Source: Bacteroidales bacterium (GTDB lineage Bacteria; Bacteroidota; Bacteroidia; Bacteroidales; F082). From it: a DNA stretch of 32,510 bases. The notes under the pieces were generated by a model. The model saw only the letters and a program-made list of their open reading frames with translations, was not told the DNA's origin and made no database searches. Shown one piece after another: positions 6,740 to 14,083 of this stretch (position 1 is the first letter of the stretch; every line of letters begins with the position of its first letter). The stretch lies in NCBI GenBank assembly GCA_024400295.1, contig JAKSNA010000032.1:1-32510 (forward strand), given 5' to 3'. The position numbers were made by a program, and so were the translations under genes.

Positions 6740-7612
6740 ATGAATATGCAACCAATTCCTAATTCGCAGCTTGTCTTCAATGAAGAAGGAGCCATTTATC
6801 ACCTCAATCTATTTCCGGAAATGCTTGCCGACAACGTTATTTTAGTCGGTGACCCAGGGCGTGTGCCGATGGTTTCGCAACATTTTGACAATATTGAGTT
6901 TATCAGAGAAAATCGAGAAATCATCACACACACAGGCACTTACAAAGGGAAACACATAACTGTTCTGTCAACTGGAATGGGCACCGACAACATTGACATC
7001 GTGCTGAACGAACTCGACGCCGTCGCCAACATCGACTTTAAGAAACGCATTCCCAAAGCCGGACACCGCACACTGAATCTTATCCGTATCGGCACAAGCG
7101 GCGCACTTCAGGCAGACATCGATGTTGACACCTGCGTCGCATCACGTTATGCGGTTGGATTAGACGGGCTCGCGTATTTTTATAAAGATTATAAGTCGGT
7201 GATTGACAACGAGATGACCAATGCCTTCATCAAAGACATGAACTATCCGACCGACTTGCCAAAGCCATATATCGTAAAATCATCCGACCAACTGTTCGAC
7301 CGGCTCGCCGACGGCTTCCATCATGGCATAACCGCCACATCACCAGGCTTTTACGGCCCGCAAGGACGTAGCATCCGCGCTGAACTCAACTATCCGGACA
7401 TCAACAAGGACATTGAGAGATTCAGGTTCAAAGAATGGAAAGTGACAAACTTCGAGATGGAGTCGTCAGCATTGTTCATGCTGGCTAAAATATTGGGGCA
7501 CAACGCCTTGACAGTCTGTGTGATAGCGGCAAACCGCGTTCTTGAGAAGTTCTCGCCGAACTATCACCCGACAATGGAGAGGCTGATTTTAAATGTACTT
7601 GATAGGATTTAA
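6740..7612 (+). CDS. Nucleoside phosphorylase, uridine phosphorylase-like
   Basis: A 290-residue member of the NP-I (PNP/UDP) family, which cleaves nucleosides with phosphate to free base and ribose-1-phosphate in the cytosol. Visible features are the phosphate-binding ILVGDPGRVPMV (about 35-46), VLSTGMGTDNIDIVLNEL (about 75-92), a second substrate-binding strand LIRIGTSGAL (about 113-122), and the ribose/base-site segment VTNFEMESSALFMLA (about 236-250), whose FEMES matches the family signature. The length is slightly above the roughly 250 residues of E. coli Udp. Uridine specificity is likely but not proven from sequence. The start could be Met1 or Met3. It is transcribed alone and its stop codon overlaps that of the convergent neighbour. 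Confidence 0.85.
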   Translation: MNMQPIPNSQLVFNEEGAIYHLNLFPEMLADNVILVGDPGRVPMVSQHFDNIEFIRENREIITHTGTYKGKHITVLSTGMGTDNIDIVLNELDAVANIDFKKRIPKAGHRTLNLIRIGTSGALQADIDVDTCVASRYAVGLDGLAYFYKDYKSVIDNEMTNAFIKDMNYPTDLPKPYIVKSSDQLFDRLADGFHHGITATSPGFYGPQGRSIRAELNYPDINKDIERFRFKEWKVTNFEMESSALFMLAKILGHNALTVCVIAANRVLEKFSPNYHPTMERLILNVLDRI

Positions 7613-8430
7613 AGCCTTTTGACAAGGTTTTCTATATCTTCTGACGACGGAACGTCTTCAACATCAACGTGTTTCATCGAGATGAGACAAACCAAGTCAA
7701 CATTATTGACATCCTCTTTCAAGAACGGGGATGACGCGACGACGTAGCTCTCATAACCAAAAATCATGGAGTGGCCGCCGTAGATTTTCCCGTCTTTCCT
7801 CCCGACATTGTTCACGTAAACCAACGGACGCTCCGTCTTGAGAACGTTCTGCCTCAACTTGTCGCGATAAGCAGTAATATCTTGAGGATCAAACTGTTCC
7901 GAAGCGATATTAACGATAACGTCCGGAAGTGACGGCATCAGGTCATCAACACGATTTTGTATCAGGAACTCGTCATCACCTATGTTATATATGTCGCTTC
8001 CGATTGTGACAGCGAATTTATGACAGCCGATTTGCAGGACCTCATTTTCTTCTGAAGGCTCGAAATATTCCAATTCGCGCTTGTCAGAAAGCCCCAACTG
8101 TTTCTTTTTAAACACCTTACGTTGTCCCTGAAACAGATACACCGCCGCATTGTAAAACGGCTTCCCCTTGCCGGAAGTGTTTCTCAACAGGCAACCGACC
8201 AGAACCGGGACGTGTTCGCATTCAACGGCGATTCTGTCCAACGCCTTTTCGCATTTCTCGACAAATCCATCATCGGAAAGACGCTTGTATGGGTTCATTC
8301 CGCAGACCGCAAACTCCGGGAAAATTACAAGGCTTGAGCCTTTGACTTCATGAGCGGCGTCAATTATCTTATTGACGTTCAACTCAATATCGTTTGTTGA
8401 AAAATTTTTCTGCGCTAAAGTTATCTTCAT
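7609..8430 (-). CDS. Nitrilase-fold protein lacking the catalytic cysteine
   Basis: A 273-residue stand-alone carbon-nitrogen hydrolase domain that most resembles the N-terminal glutamine amidotransferase part of glutamine-dependent NAD synthetase: FPEFAVCGMNPYKRL (37-51), GKPFYNAAVYLF, EYFEPSEE, and RPLVYVNNVGRKDGKIYGGHS (201-221). Of the Glu-Lys-Cys triad, Glu39 and the basic stretch with Lys108-110 are present. The nucleophile position, normally I-C-E-D, reads I143-G144-S145-D146 (codons ATC GGA AGC GAC), so the cysteine is gone although the reading frame is intact. An active amidase of the known mechanism is therefore unlikely; a binding or regulatory role is possible. It starts 5 bases after the upstream barrel gene, implying cotranscription. 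Confidence 0.75.
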   Translation of the reverse strand: MKITLAQKNFSTNDIELNVNKIIDAAHEVKGSSLVIFPEFAVCGMNPYKRLSDDGFVEKCEKALDRIAVECEHVPVLVGCLLRNTSGKGKPFYNAAVYLFQGQRKVFKKKQLGLSDKRELEYFEPSEENEVLQIGCHKFAVTIGSDIYNIGDDEFLIQNRVDDLMPSLPDVIVNIASEQFDPQDITAYRDKLRQNVLKTERPLVYVNNVGRKDGKIYGGHSMIFGYESYVVASSPFLKEDVNNVDLVCLISMKHVDVEDVPSSEDIENLVKRL

Positions 8431-8435
8431 GACCT

Positions 8436-9095
8436 TTAAAAGAAAAAACCTATTTCCAGATATAAATTTGTCATTTTCATGGCAGAATAATAATTTTTTG
8501 TCTCGTCAGTATCCTTGACCATATTGACAAAATTCTTGTCATAAACGATCTTAAACAATAAACCGCTGTTTTTGAAAATGAGAATTTCTGTGCCAAGAGC
8601 CATCACCAAAGAGGTGCCGAATGTCCTGTATTTCACATCAAAATGATTGGATGTGCCGTCAAGACCTTTGTAGGCATCTTTATGGTCAATCAGGAAATCA
8701 AATCCCGCTCCGAACTCGCCCAAAATCCTGAATTTATTGGAAATCAAGTCGGTGCGACCTTTCAGCAAGACCGGAATCTGCAAGTATGTATTCCTGAAAT
8801 CATGATTATACTTCATTATAAACCCATCCTTGTCATATTTAAAATCATAGCTTGAACTGTTTGTAAGCATATACACACCTGATGACAAGCCGTAGTTTTC
8901 GTTGAAATAATAAGAGCCGAAAAGGCCGTACTTATAGCTGAATTTGTTTTTGACGTTCGAGATATTTTCGTTAGAAACCATCAACCAATTGTATCCAGGT
9001 TGCGCCATCAATCCGAGTTGGTATTCTTGGTATTGCGCTAAAACATTGTTTGCCAATAATATAGCAAAAGCAAATAATAAAAATTTTCGTTTCAT
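8436..9095 (-). CDS. Outer-membrane beta-barrel protein (PorT-like family)
   Basis: A 219-residue protein with a cleavable signal peptide (hydrophobic 5-17, cleavage near ANNVLAQ at 20-21) followed by alternating amphipathic strands: FSYKYGLFGSYYF, YGLSSGVYMLT, YLQIPVLLKGRT, FRILGEFGAGFDFLI, and a final strand ending in Phe (LYLEIGFFF), as expected for BAM-inserted barrels. The layout, with YLQIPVLLK followed by a GxFG-like strand, is that of the Bacteroidota outer-membrane barrel (PorT-like) family of roughly 200 residues. Function and ligand are unknown. It is the first gene of a pair with the cysteine-less nitrilase-fold protein. A near-match -7 element (TATTTTTA, complement of 9116-9123) lies about 20 bases upstream. 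Confidence 0.75.
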   Translation of the reverse strand: MKRKFLLFAFAILLANNVLAQYQEYQLGLMAQPGYNWLMVSNENISNVKNKFSYKYGLFGSYYFNENYGLSSGVYMLTNSSSYDFKYDKDGFIMKYNHDFRNTYLQIPVLLKGRTDLISNKFRILGEFGAGFDFLIDHKDAYKGLDGTSNHFDVKYRTFGTSLVMALGTEILIFKNSGLLFKIVYDKNFVNMVKDTDETKNYYSAMKMTNLYLEIGFFF

Positions 9096-9172
9096 ACAGT
9101 ACTTTTTATTTTTTGTAAAAATACATATTTTTTGAATTTGCGAATAATTATTTTTCGTTTAAAAAAAATTAG

Positions 9173-9180
9173 TAATTTTG
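9173..9180 (+). promoter_or_regulatory. -7 promoter element for the plus-strand barrel gene
   Basis: TAATTTTG matches TAnnTTTG 22 bases before the ATG at 9202. No good TTTG is seen at -33; TTTTTCG lies at 9151-9157. Confidence 0.45.
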
Positions 9181-9201
9181 TGAGTTTTAAATTTAAAAAC
9201 T

Positions 9202-9855
9202 ATGAAGAAATTATTACTATCATTAGCATTAGTGCTTTGCTTCACGGCAGCAAGGGCAGGAGGCTTTGGAATAAGCCTCGGGCCAAAGATCGGTTATCAG
9301 ACGGCAACTTTGTCACTCAAAAAAATTGACATGGAATACAGCTTCAAGAACAGCTGGACGGCAGGCGTATTCGTCCGCGCCCACTTCGGTGCTTTCGTCA
9401 TTCAACCGGAGTTGATGTATTTCAAAAGCGAGAAAGTGTTTAACCTTGAAGGTGTCAGCCTTACAAACTTCGACCCGAAAATCACATTGAACCAACAGAA
9501 CCTTTCATTACCGATTTACCTTGGTTACATGCTCGACGGCAGCCTTTTAAAAGCAAGGTTCTATGCCGGTCCGGTGGCGTATTTCCTTGTCGGACAGAAA
9601 CAGTCTGACAATAATGACGGAATATTGAACGTCAAGGACATTGAGGCAAAAAAGATTACTTGGGGCGCTGCAATAAACGTCGGCATTGACGTATGGCGTC
9701 TGACACTTGACATCAGCTACAGCCTCGGGCTTTCAAACCTCTTCGGCCAAGACGACGTGAATTGGAGTTTCGGCAACAGCAACGGCACAATTCACCTTGA
9801 CAACACAAAGCAGAACATGTTCATGGTAACACTTGGTTTCAGACTGCTTGACTAA
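9202..9855 (+). CDS. Outer-membrane beta-barrel protein (PorT-like family)
   Basis: A 217-residue protein with signal peptide MKKLLLSLALVLCFTAARA (cleavage after ARA, residue 19) and a barrel of short amphipathic strands: FGISLGPKIGYQTATL, SWTAGVFVRAHFGAFVIQPELMY, NLSLPIYLGYML, KARFYAGPVAYFLVG, WGAAINVGIDVWRLTLDISYSLGL, and a terminal strand MFMVTLGFRLLD. The pattern 'IQPELMYF ... LPIYLGY ... GP' is typical of the PorT-like outer-membrane family. It is divergent from the other barrel gene (8436-9095); the two are similar in size but have distinct sequences, so any relationship is at family level. A terminator follows directly, so it is probably monocistronic. Confidence 0.75.
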   Translation: MKKLLLSLALVLCFTAARAGGFGISLGPKIGYQTATLSLKKIDMEYSFKNSWTAGVFVRAHFGAFVIQPELMYFKSEKVFNLEGVSLTNFDPKITLNQQNLSLPIYLGYMLDGSLLKARFYAGPVAYFLVGQKQSDNNDGILNVKDIEAKKITWGAAINVGIDVWRLTLDISYSLGLSNLFGQDDVNWSFGNSNGTIHLDNTKQNMFMVTLGFRLLD

Positions 9856-9864
9856 CAACACAAG

Positions 9865-9900
9865 GTGCTGATGTGATCTCACACCAGCACTTTTAATTTA
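9865..9900 (+). terminator. Rho-independent terminator after the barrel gene
   Basis: GTGCTG (9865-9870) pairs with CAGCAC (9885-9890), extended past one mismatch by TGTG/CACA to a 4-nt loop, and is followed by TTTTAATTT. It lies between the barrel stop codon and the first M24 peptidase gene. Confidence 0.65.
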
Positions 9901-9905
9901 AAGAT

Positions 9906-11189
9906 ATGTCTATCAACGGAATACCAAATACTCTTTTTGCCAGAAACCGGAGGAATTTTGCTTCGATGATGACGAAGAATTCTGTTGCTGTCTTTACGGC
10001 AAACGAAGAGATGCCGAGAAACGGCGACCAATGCCACCCTTTCCGTCAGAACTCCGACTTCTTTTACCTCACCGGTATCGACCGCGAAGGCGCGTTTCTG
10101 ATTCTGTTTCCCGACCACCCGAACCCCGCGATGCGAGAGATACTTTTCGTTGAGCCTTACAGCGAGACGAAAGCCATCTGGCGCGGCGAGATGCTCGACG
10201 CAAAACAGGCGGAAGAGCTGTCGGGCTGCGAGAACGTGATGTATGCCGACAGCTTCAACGACATTCTCAAGGAATTGATTCTCAATGCTGAAACGGTTTA
10301 TCTCAACCTCTACGAATATTCTCGTTTCGAGACGAAAGTGGTGACGATACAGGAACGTTTCGCGAAGGGAATCATGAAGCAATACCCGCTTCACAAATTC
10401 GAGCGTTCGGCACCTATATTAAACGCACTGCGCAAGATAAAGTCGGAAGAGGAGATTGCCGTCATAAGACACGCGTGCGACATCACCGGGAAAGCGTTCC
10501 TGCACTGCGTAAGGACCGTAAGGCCAGGACGTTACGAATACGAGATGCAGGCCGAGATGGAATACGTCTTCAAGATGAACAACGCCTCGGGGCACGCCTT
10601 CCACCCAATCGTCGCGGGAGGCGGGAACGCCTGCTGCCTGCATTACTCCAAAAACGACAGCGTGTTGAACGACAACGACTTGCTGCTCTTCGACATGGGC
10701 TGCGAGTACAACAACTATGCATCGGACCTCAGCCGCACCATCCCGGTGAACGGCAAATTCACACCACGTCAGAGAGAATGCTACGAAGCCGTCTTGAGAG
10801 TCAAGAAAGAGATTACGAAACTCTATAAGGTCGGCCACACCATTGATGAAATCAACCGCACGACATACGCCCTGATGGAGAAAGAGATGATCAGACTCGG
10901 GCTCTTCACCCAGCAAGACGTTGACAGTCAAGACCCGGACAAGCCGCTTTACAGGAGATACCTCATGCACGGCATGGCGCATCACATCGGTTTGGACTGC
11001 CACGACAACCTCGACAAGTACGAGCCGTTCAGGGCGGGCATGGTGCTTTCGTGCGAGCCTGGCATTTACATCCGCGAGGAAGGCATCGGCATCAGACTTG
11101 AAGACGACATCTTGATAACCGACGACGAGCCCGTCAACCTTTTCGGCGATTTGCCGATTGAGATTGACGAGTTGACAAGACTATATTAA
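9906..11189 (+). CDS. pepP: Xaa-Pro aminopeptidase (M24B, aminopeptidase P type)
   Basis: A 427-residue metallopeptidase that removes an N-terminal residue preceding proline. The N-terminal AMP_N domain (about 5-140) contains the family's FRQNSDFFYLTG. The pita-bread domain carries all metal ligands: Asp263 (LFDMG), Asp274 (YASDLSRT), His359 (HGMAHHIGLDCHD), Glu384 (CEPGIY) and Glu399 (RLEDD), plus His246 and His366 in the active site. The length fits E. coli PepP (about 440). It is followed after 31 bases by a second M24 gene on the same strand, which suggests a proline-peptide catabolic pair. No signal peptide, so cytosolic. Confidence 0.92.
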   Translation: MSINGIPNTLFARNRRNFASMMTKNSVAVFTANEEMPRNGDQCHPFRQNSDFFYLTGIDREGAFLILFPDHPNPAMREILFVEPYSETKAIWRGEMLDAKQAEELSGCENVMYADSFNDILKELILNAETVYLNLYEYSRFETKVVTIQERFAKGIMKQYPLHKFERSAPILNALRKIKSEEEIAVIRHACDITGKAFLHCVRTVRPGRYEYEMQAEMEYVFKMNNASGHAFHPIVAGGGNACCLHYSKNDSVLNDNDLLLFDMGCEYNNYASDLSRTIPVNGKFTPRQRECYEAVLRVKKEITKLYKVGHTIDEINRTTYALMEKEMIRLGLFTQQDVDSQDPDKPLYRRYLMHGMAHHIGLDCHDNLDKYEPFRAGMVLSCEPGIYIREEGIGIRLEDDILITDDEPVNLFGDLPIEIDELTRLY

Positions 11190-11220
11190 ATTATTGTAAT
11201 CAAATAAAAATACAAATATC

Positions 11221-12642
11221 ATGTTTACCAAAGAGTTTTACGCCGGTCACAGAGAGGCGTTGAAGAAGCTGATGAACAAGGGGTTAGCTTTCTTCGTGGC
11301 CAACGACGAGGCGTCAATGAATTACCCGGACAACACTTATCATTACCGTCAGGACAGCAATTTCTCCTATTTCTTCGGACTCAATCACCCTGATTTGGTT
11401 GGAGTTATAGATTTTGAAACAGGCGAAGAGATCCTGTTCGGGCAGGAGGTCACCATTGATGATGTCATCTGGTGCGGACCGCTTCCGTCGTTGCAGGAGC
11501 AGGGCGACATGATCGGCATCAAAGACTGCCGCGACATCAACCGTTTCCCGGAATACATCCGCGCAGCCATTGAGAAAGGCCGTCAGGTTCACATCACCCC
11601 GACATACCGCGGCGACATGACCATCAAGATCGCGAATTACATGGACATCTGCACGTGCGAGGTCGGGAAATACGTGAGCCAGCAGCTCATCGAAGCCATC
11701 GTGAGCCTCCGCGAAATCAAGAGCCAGATTGAAATCGAGGAGATGGAATACGCGGCGGTGACTGCATATTACATGCACACGACAGCGATGAAGATGTGCA
11801 AGCCGGGTGTCATCGAGCAGGAGATCAGCGGGACGATTGAAGGCATCGCCATCGCACGCGGCGGCGTTGTCTCGTTCCCGAACATCGTCAGCATGGACGG
11901 CCAGACGCTGCACAACCACAACCACGGCAACGTGCTGAAGGAAGGCCGCATGATGGTATGCGACTGCGGCGCGGAGACAGGCAACTACCTCGACAGCGAC
12001 TTCACGCGCACCACACCCGTCGGCGGCAAGTTCAACGCCCGCCAGCGTGATGTCTATGAGATAGTGCTGAAAGCCAACACCGAGGTGGCGAAGAACACGC
12101 GTCCCGGCATCGAATACATGGAGATGCACCGGCTCGCGGCACGCACCCTCATCGAAGGCCTCAAAGGCATCGGCCTCATGAAAGGCAGCACCGACGATGC
12201 CCTCGAAGCAGGCGCACACTACCTCTTCCAGCCTCACGGCCTCGGCCACATGCTCGGCATGGACGTACACGACATGGAAGGTCTCGGTGAAGTCAACGTG
12301 GGTTACAACAAGCAGACCCCGCGCTCAACGAAGCAGGGCTTCAGCTGCCTCCGCTGCGGAAAGACCCTGAAACCGGGCTTCGTGGTCACCGACGAACCGG
12401 GAATATATTTCATCCCCACACTCATCGACATCTTCAAGGCAGAAGGCAAACACAAGGACTTCATCAACTACGACAAACTCGAGACATTCAAGGACTTCGG
12501 CGGCATCCGCATCGAAGACGACCTGCTCATCACCGAGACAGGCAACCGCATCCTCGGCCGCCCGATACCGAAGACGGTGGCGGAAGTCGAAGCCACATGC
12601 GCAGAAGCACGCGAATGGATCAGAATTCCCGGATTGTTTTAG
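11221..12642 (+). CDS. M24B peptidase, prolidase (PEPD)-like
   Basis: A 473-residue paralogue of the preceding gene with intact metal ligands: Asp248 (VCDCG), Asp260 (DSDFTRT), His343 (PHGLGHMLGMDVHD), Glu392 (TDEPGIYF) and Glu432 (RIEDD). Unlike the aminopeptidase P upstream it has the longer segment between the His and last Glu ligands (about 355-430: LRCGKTLKPGFVVTDEPGIY, then FIPTLID and FGGIRIEDD), which is characteristic of eukaryotic-type prolidase (Xaa-Pro dipeptidase). Dipeptidase activity is therefore the better guess, though M24B subgroups are hard to separate by sequence. The N-terminal AMP_N domain has YRQDSNFSYFFGL. Probably cotranscribed with the upstream gene; heptamers and a long hairpin follow its stop codon. 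Confidence 0.85.
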   Translation: MFTKEFYAGHREALKKLMNKGLAFFVANDEASMNYPDNTYHYRQDSNFSYFFGLNHPDLVGVIDFETGEEILFGQEVTIDDVIWCGPLPSLQEQGDMIGIKDCRDINRFPEYIRAAIEKGRQVHITPTYRGDMTIKIANYMDICTCEVGKYVSQQLIEAIVSLREIKSQIEIEEMEYAAVTAYYMHTTAMKMCKPGVIEQEISGTIEGIAIARGGVVSFPNIVSMDGQTLHNHNHGNVLKEGRMMVCDCGAETGNYLDSDFTRTTPVGGKFNARQRDVYEIVLKANTEVAKNTRPGIEYMEMHRLAARTLIEGLKGIGLMKGSTDDALEAGAHYLFQPHGLGHMLGMDVHDMEGLGEVNVGYNKQTPRSTKQGFSCLRCGKTLKPGFVVTDEPGIYFIPTLIDIFKAEGKHKDFINYDKLETFKDFGGIRIEDDLLITETGNRILGRPIPKTVAEVEATCAEAREWIRIPGLF

Positions 12643-12715
12643 TTAAAAGCAGAAAGTTAAAAGTTAAAAGAGGCGATGCCACGCTGGTCCTCTTTTAACT
12701 TTTAACTCCAAACTT
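12641..12715 (+). terminator. Heptamer array folding into a 19-bp terminator hairpin
   Basis: Starting inside the stop codon, the plus strand reads AGTTAAA, AGCAGAA, AGTTAAA, AGTTAAA, AGAGG in exact seven-base phase (12641-12673). The last 19 bases (12655-12673) are perfectly complementary to 12689-12707, with a 15-nt loop. AACTTTT follows, so it is plausible as a terminator in both directions. The right arm consists of inverted copies of the same heptamer. Confidence 0.6.
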
Positions 12716-12722
12716 TTATCCA

Positions 12723-13082
12723 ATGAGAAAAATAATATTCATAATAACCTTGTTTTTTCTCGCCGCCTGTTCACGTCCCGACACAATCACCGGGAAGTGG
12801 ACAGTCGAGAAAGTCTCGTTGGGCTTCGACGAGAAACGCAACACGCCTGAAATGATTCAGCAGATTGGCGAGCAGGAGATGAACAACTCATTGATTTTCA
12901 AGAACGACAGCGTGGTGAACATCGTGATGGTCGATATGAACGACGACTACATTTATCACATTGACGGCAATGACATCTTCGTTGGAGACCAGAAAATCGG
13001 GACGTTGGAAAACGGGAAAATCACATCAAAAATGATGACGCCGATTGGAGAGATGACGGTTATTTACAAGAAAAAAATTTAA
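12723..13082 (+). CDS. Small lipoprotein, lipocalin-like, unknown function
   Basis: A 119-residue predicted lipoprotein: hydrophobic N-terminus with lipobox FLAAC (Cys16). The mature part opens with ITGKWTVEKVSLGF, a pattern seen in small lipocalin-like lipoproteins of Bacteroidota ('xGxW'), followed by alternating beta-rich segments (NSLIFKNDSVVNIVMV, YIYHIDGNDIFVG). No catalytic residues are apparent. It lies 15 bases after a strong hairpin, so it probably has its own promoter, though none was found. Its stop codon abuts that of the convergent GHMP kinase gene with no spacer. Confidence 0.6.
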   Translation: MRKIIFIITLFFLAACSRPDTITGKWTVEKVSLGFDEKRNTPEMIQQIGEQEMNNSLIFKNDSVVNIVMVDMNDDYIYHIDGNDIFVGDQKIGTLENGKITSKMMTPIGEMTVIYKKKI

Positions 13083-14009
13083 TCAAATCACCATCTCATC
13101 AAATCTGAAGACAGTCGTCAGGCCTTTTTCTTCAAAATATCTCCTGACTTCCGTTTCAGGAAGTTTCGTCGCCGCAAGGAAAAAGTCGCCGCCCCAGGCA
13201 CCGAGTGATTTTATAACACCTTGAAAATCTTTGAATTGAGTCTTCAACGGACTTTGTCCGAGACAGTTTCCCATTATCTCTTCGTGATGTTCCATGATGG
13301 CGCAGAAGTCATCAAAGCCGGCAAGACACGGGCCTGACAAAACATCAGACATGACCGAAATTTCTCTTATTTCTCTTGAAAAATCGTTGGTTTTAAGTCT
13401 TTCCTTGAACGACTTCACTTCCTTGCCGGAACTTTGCTTATGGTTTTGGTAAACAAAGAACAGTTTGTCTGAAAATTCGGGTTTGAAGTCGGTCGCCTCA
13501 ACGACAGGATTGCCATTTTCCAAACGATAAAGTATTGGTGTTGAAGCTGTTGCGCAAGCAATGTCGTATCCTGAACCGCACATTGTCTGTCTCAGCACTT
13601 CATACGGATTGACATTTGCCCATTGTGAGAGGCAGGAAATGAGTGTCGAACTGCTTCCAAGGCCCCATTCCTTGTCAAATTCAAGATGAGTAGTGAAGGA
13701 ATAATCGCAATCTTCTTGTAAGATATTAGGATTCAATGATTTAATAACCTGAAAGATTTTACTCAGCATCTCGGCTTTTTCCATATCGTCGGATGCGCGG
13801 ACGGTGAGGTCGCTTTTGTTGAGCATCGCCGAAAACCAGAAACCTTTTGGGGTGAAGGCGTCCCAATGGATGACACCATTATTGATATTCAATGTGTTGA
13901 CTTCGAGAGTCTGCCCAAGTTTTAGCGGCAACGCCAAGGCTGAAGCCCCTTGAAGCACAAGATACTCGCCGGTAAGCAGAAATTTTCCGTTAGCTCTGAA
14001 CTTTTCCAT
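13083..14009 (-). CDS. GHMP kinase, GYDIA family (mevalonate pathway associated)
   Basis: A 308-residue GHMP-superfamily kinase. Motif 1 region: KFLLTGEYLVLQG (9-21). Motif 2, the ATP-binding Gly/Ser loop: WGLGSSST (115-122). GSGYDIACA (145-153) is the hallmark of the Bacteroidota 'GYDIA' subgroup. Motif 3: LGAWGGDFFLA (269-279). Such kinases phosphorylate small alcohols or phosphates. Being downstream of HMG-CoA reductase by 45 bases on the same strand points to mevalonate or phosphomevalonate as substrate, but that is inference. It ends flush against the convergent lipoprotein gene, so transcripts from the two strands probably overlap. Confidence 0.82.
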   Translation of the reverse strand: MEKFRANGKFLLTGEYLVLQGASALALPLKLGQTLEVNTLNINNGVIHWDAFTPKGFWFSAMLNKSDLTVRASDDMEKAEMLSKIFQVIKSLNPNILQEDCDYSFTTHLEFDKEWGLGSSSTLISCLSQWANVNPYEVLRQTMCGSGYDIACATASTPILYRLENGNPVVEATDFKPEFSDKLFFVYQNHKQSSGKEVKSFKERLKTNDFSREIREISVMSDVLSGPCLAGFDDFCAIMEHHEEIMGNCLGQSPLKTQFKDFQGVIKSLGAWGGDFFLAATKLPETEVRRYFEEKGLTTVFRFDEMVI

Positions 14010-14053
14010 TTTTTAACACGAGTTACACTGGTTTTATTTCTCCTCTCTCCTCT

Positions 14054-14083
14054 TTTAACTTTTAACTTTTAACCTTTTAACCT
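14054..14083 (-). repeat. Heptamer array encoding the end of HMG-CoA reductase
   Basis: On the minus strand the units are AGGTTAAA, AGGTTAAA, AGTTAAA, AGTTAAA (8, 8, 7, 7 nt). The array covers the last codons and the TAA stop (14055-14057), so the final residues KVKRLKVKS are repeat-encoded. Confidence 0.6.

Noticed and set aside
11314..12270. 318-codon open frame antisense to the prolidase-like gene
   Set aside because: The plus-strand gene has all M24 metal ligands. The antisense product is Ala/Val/His-rich with no signature and no start signal.
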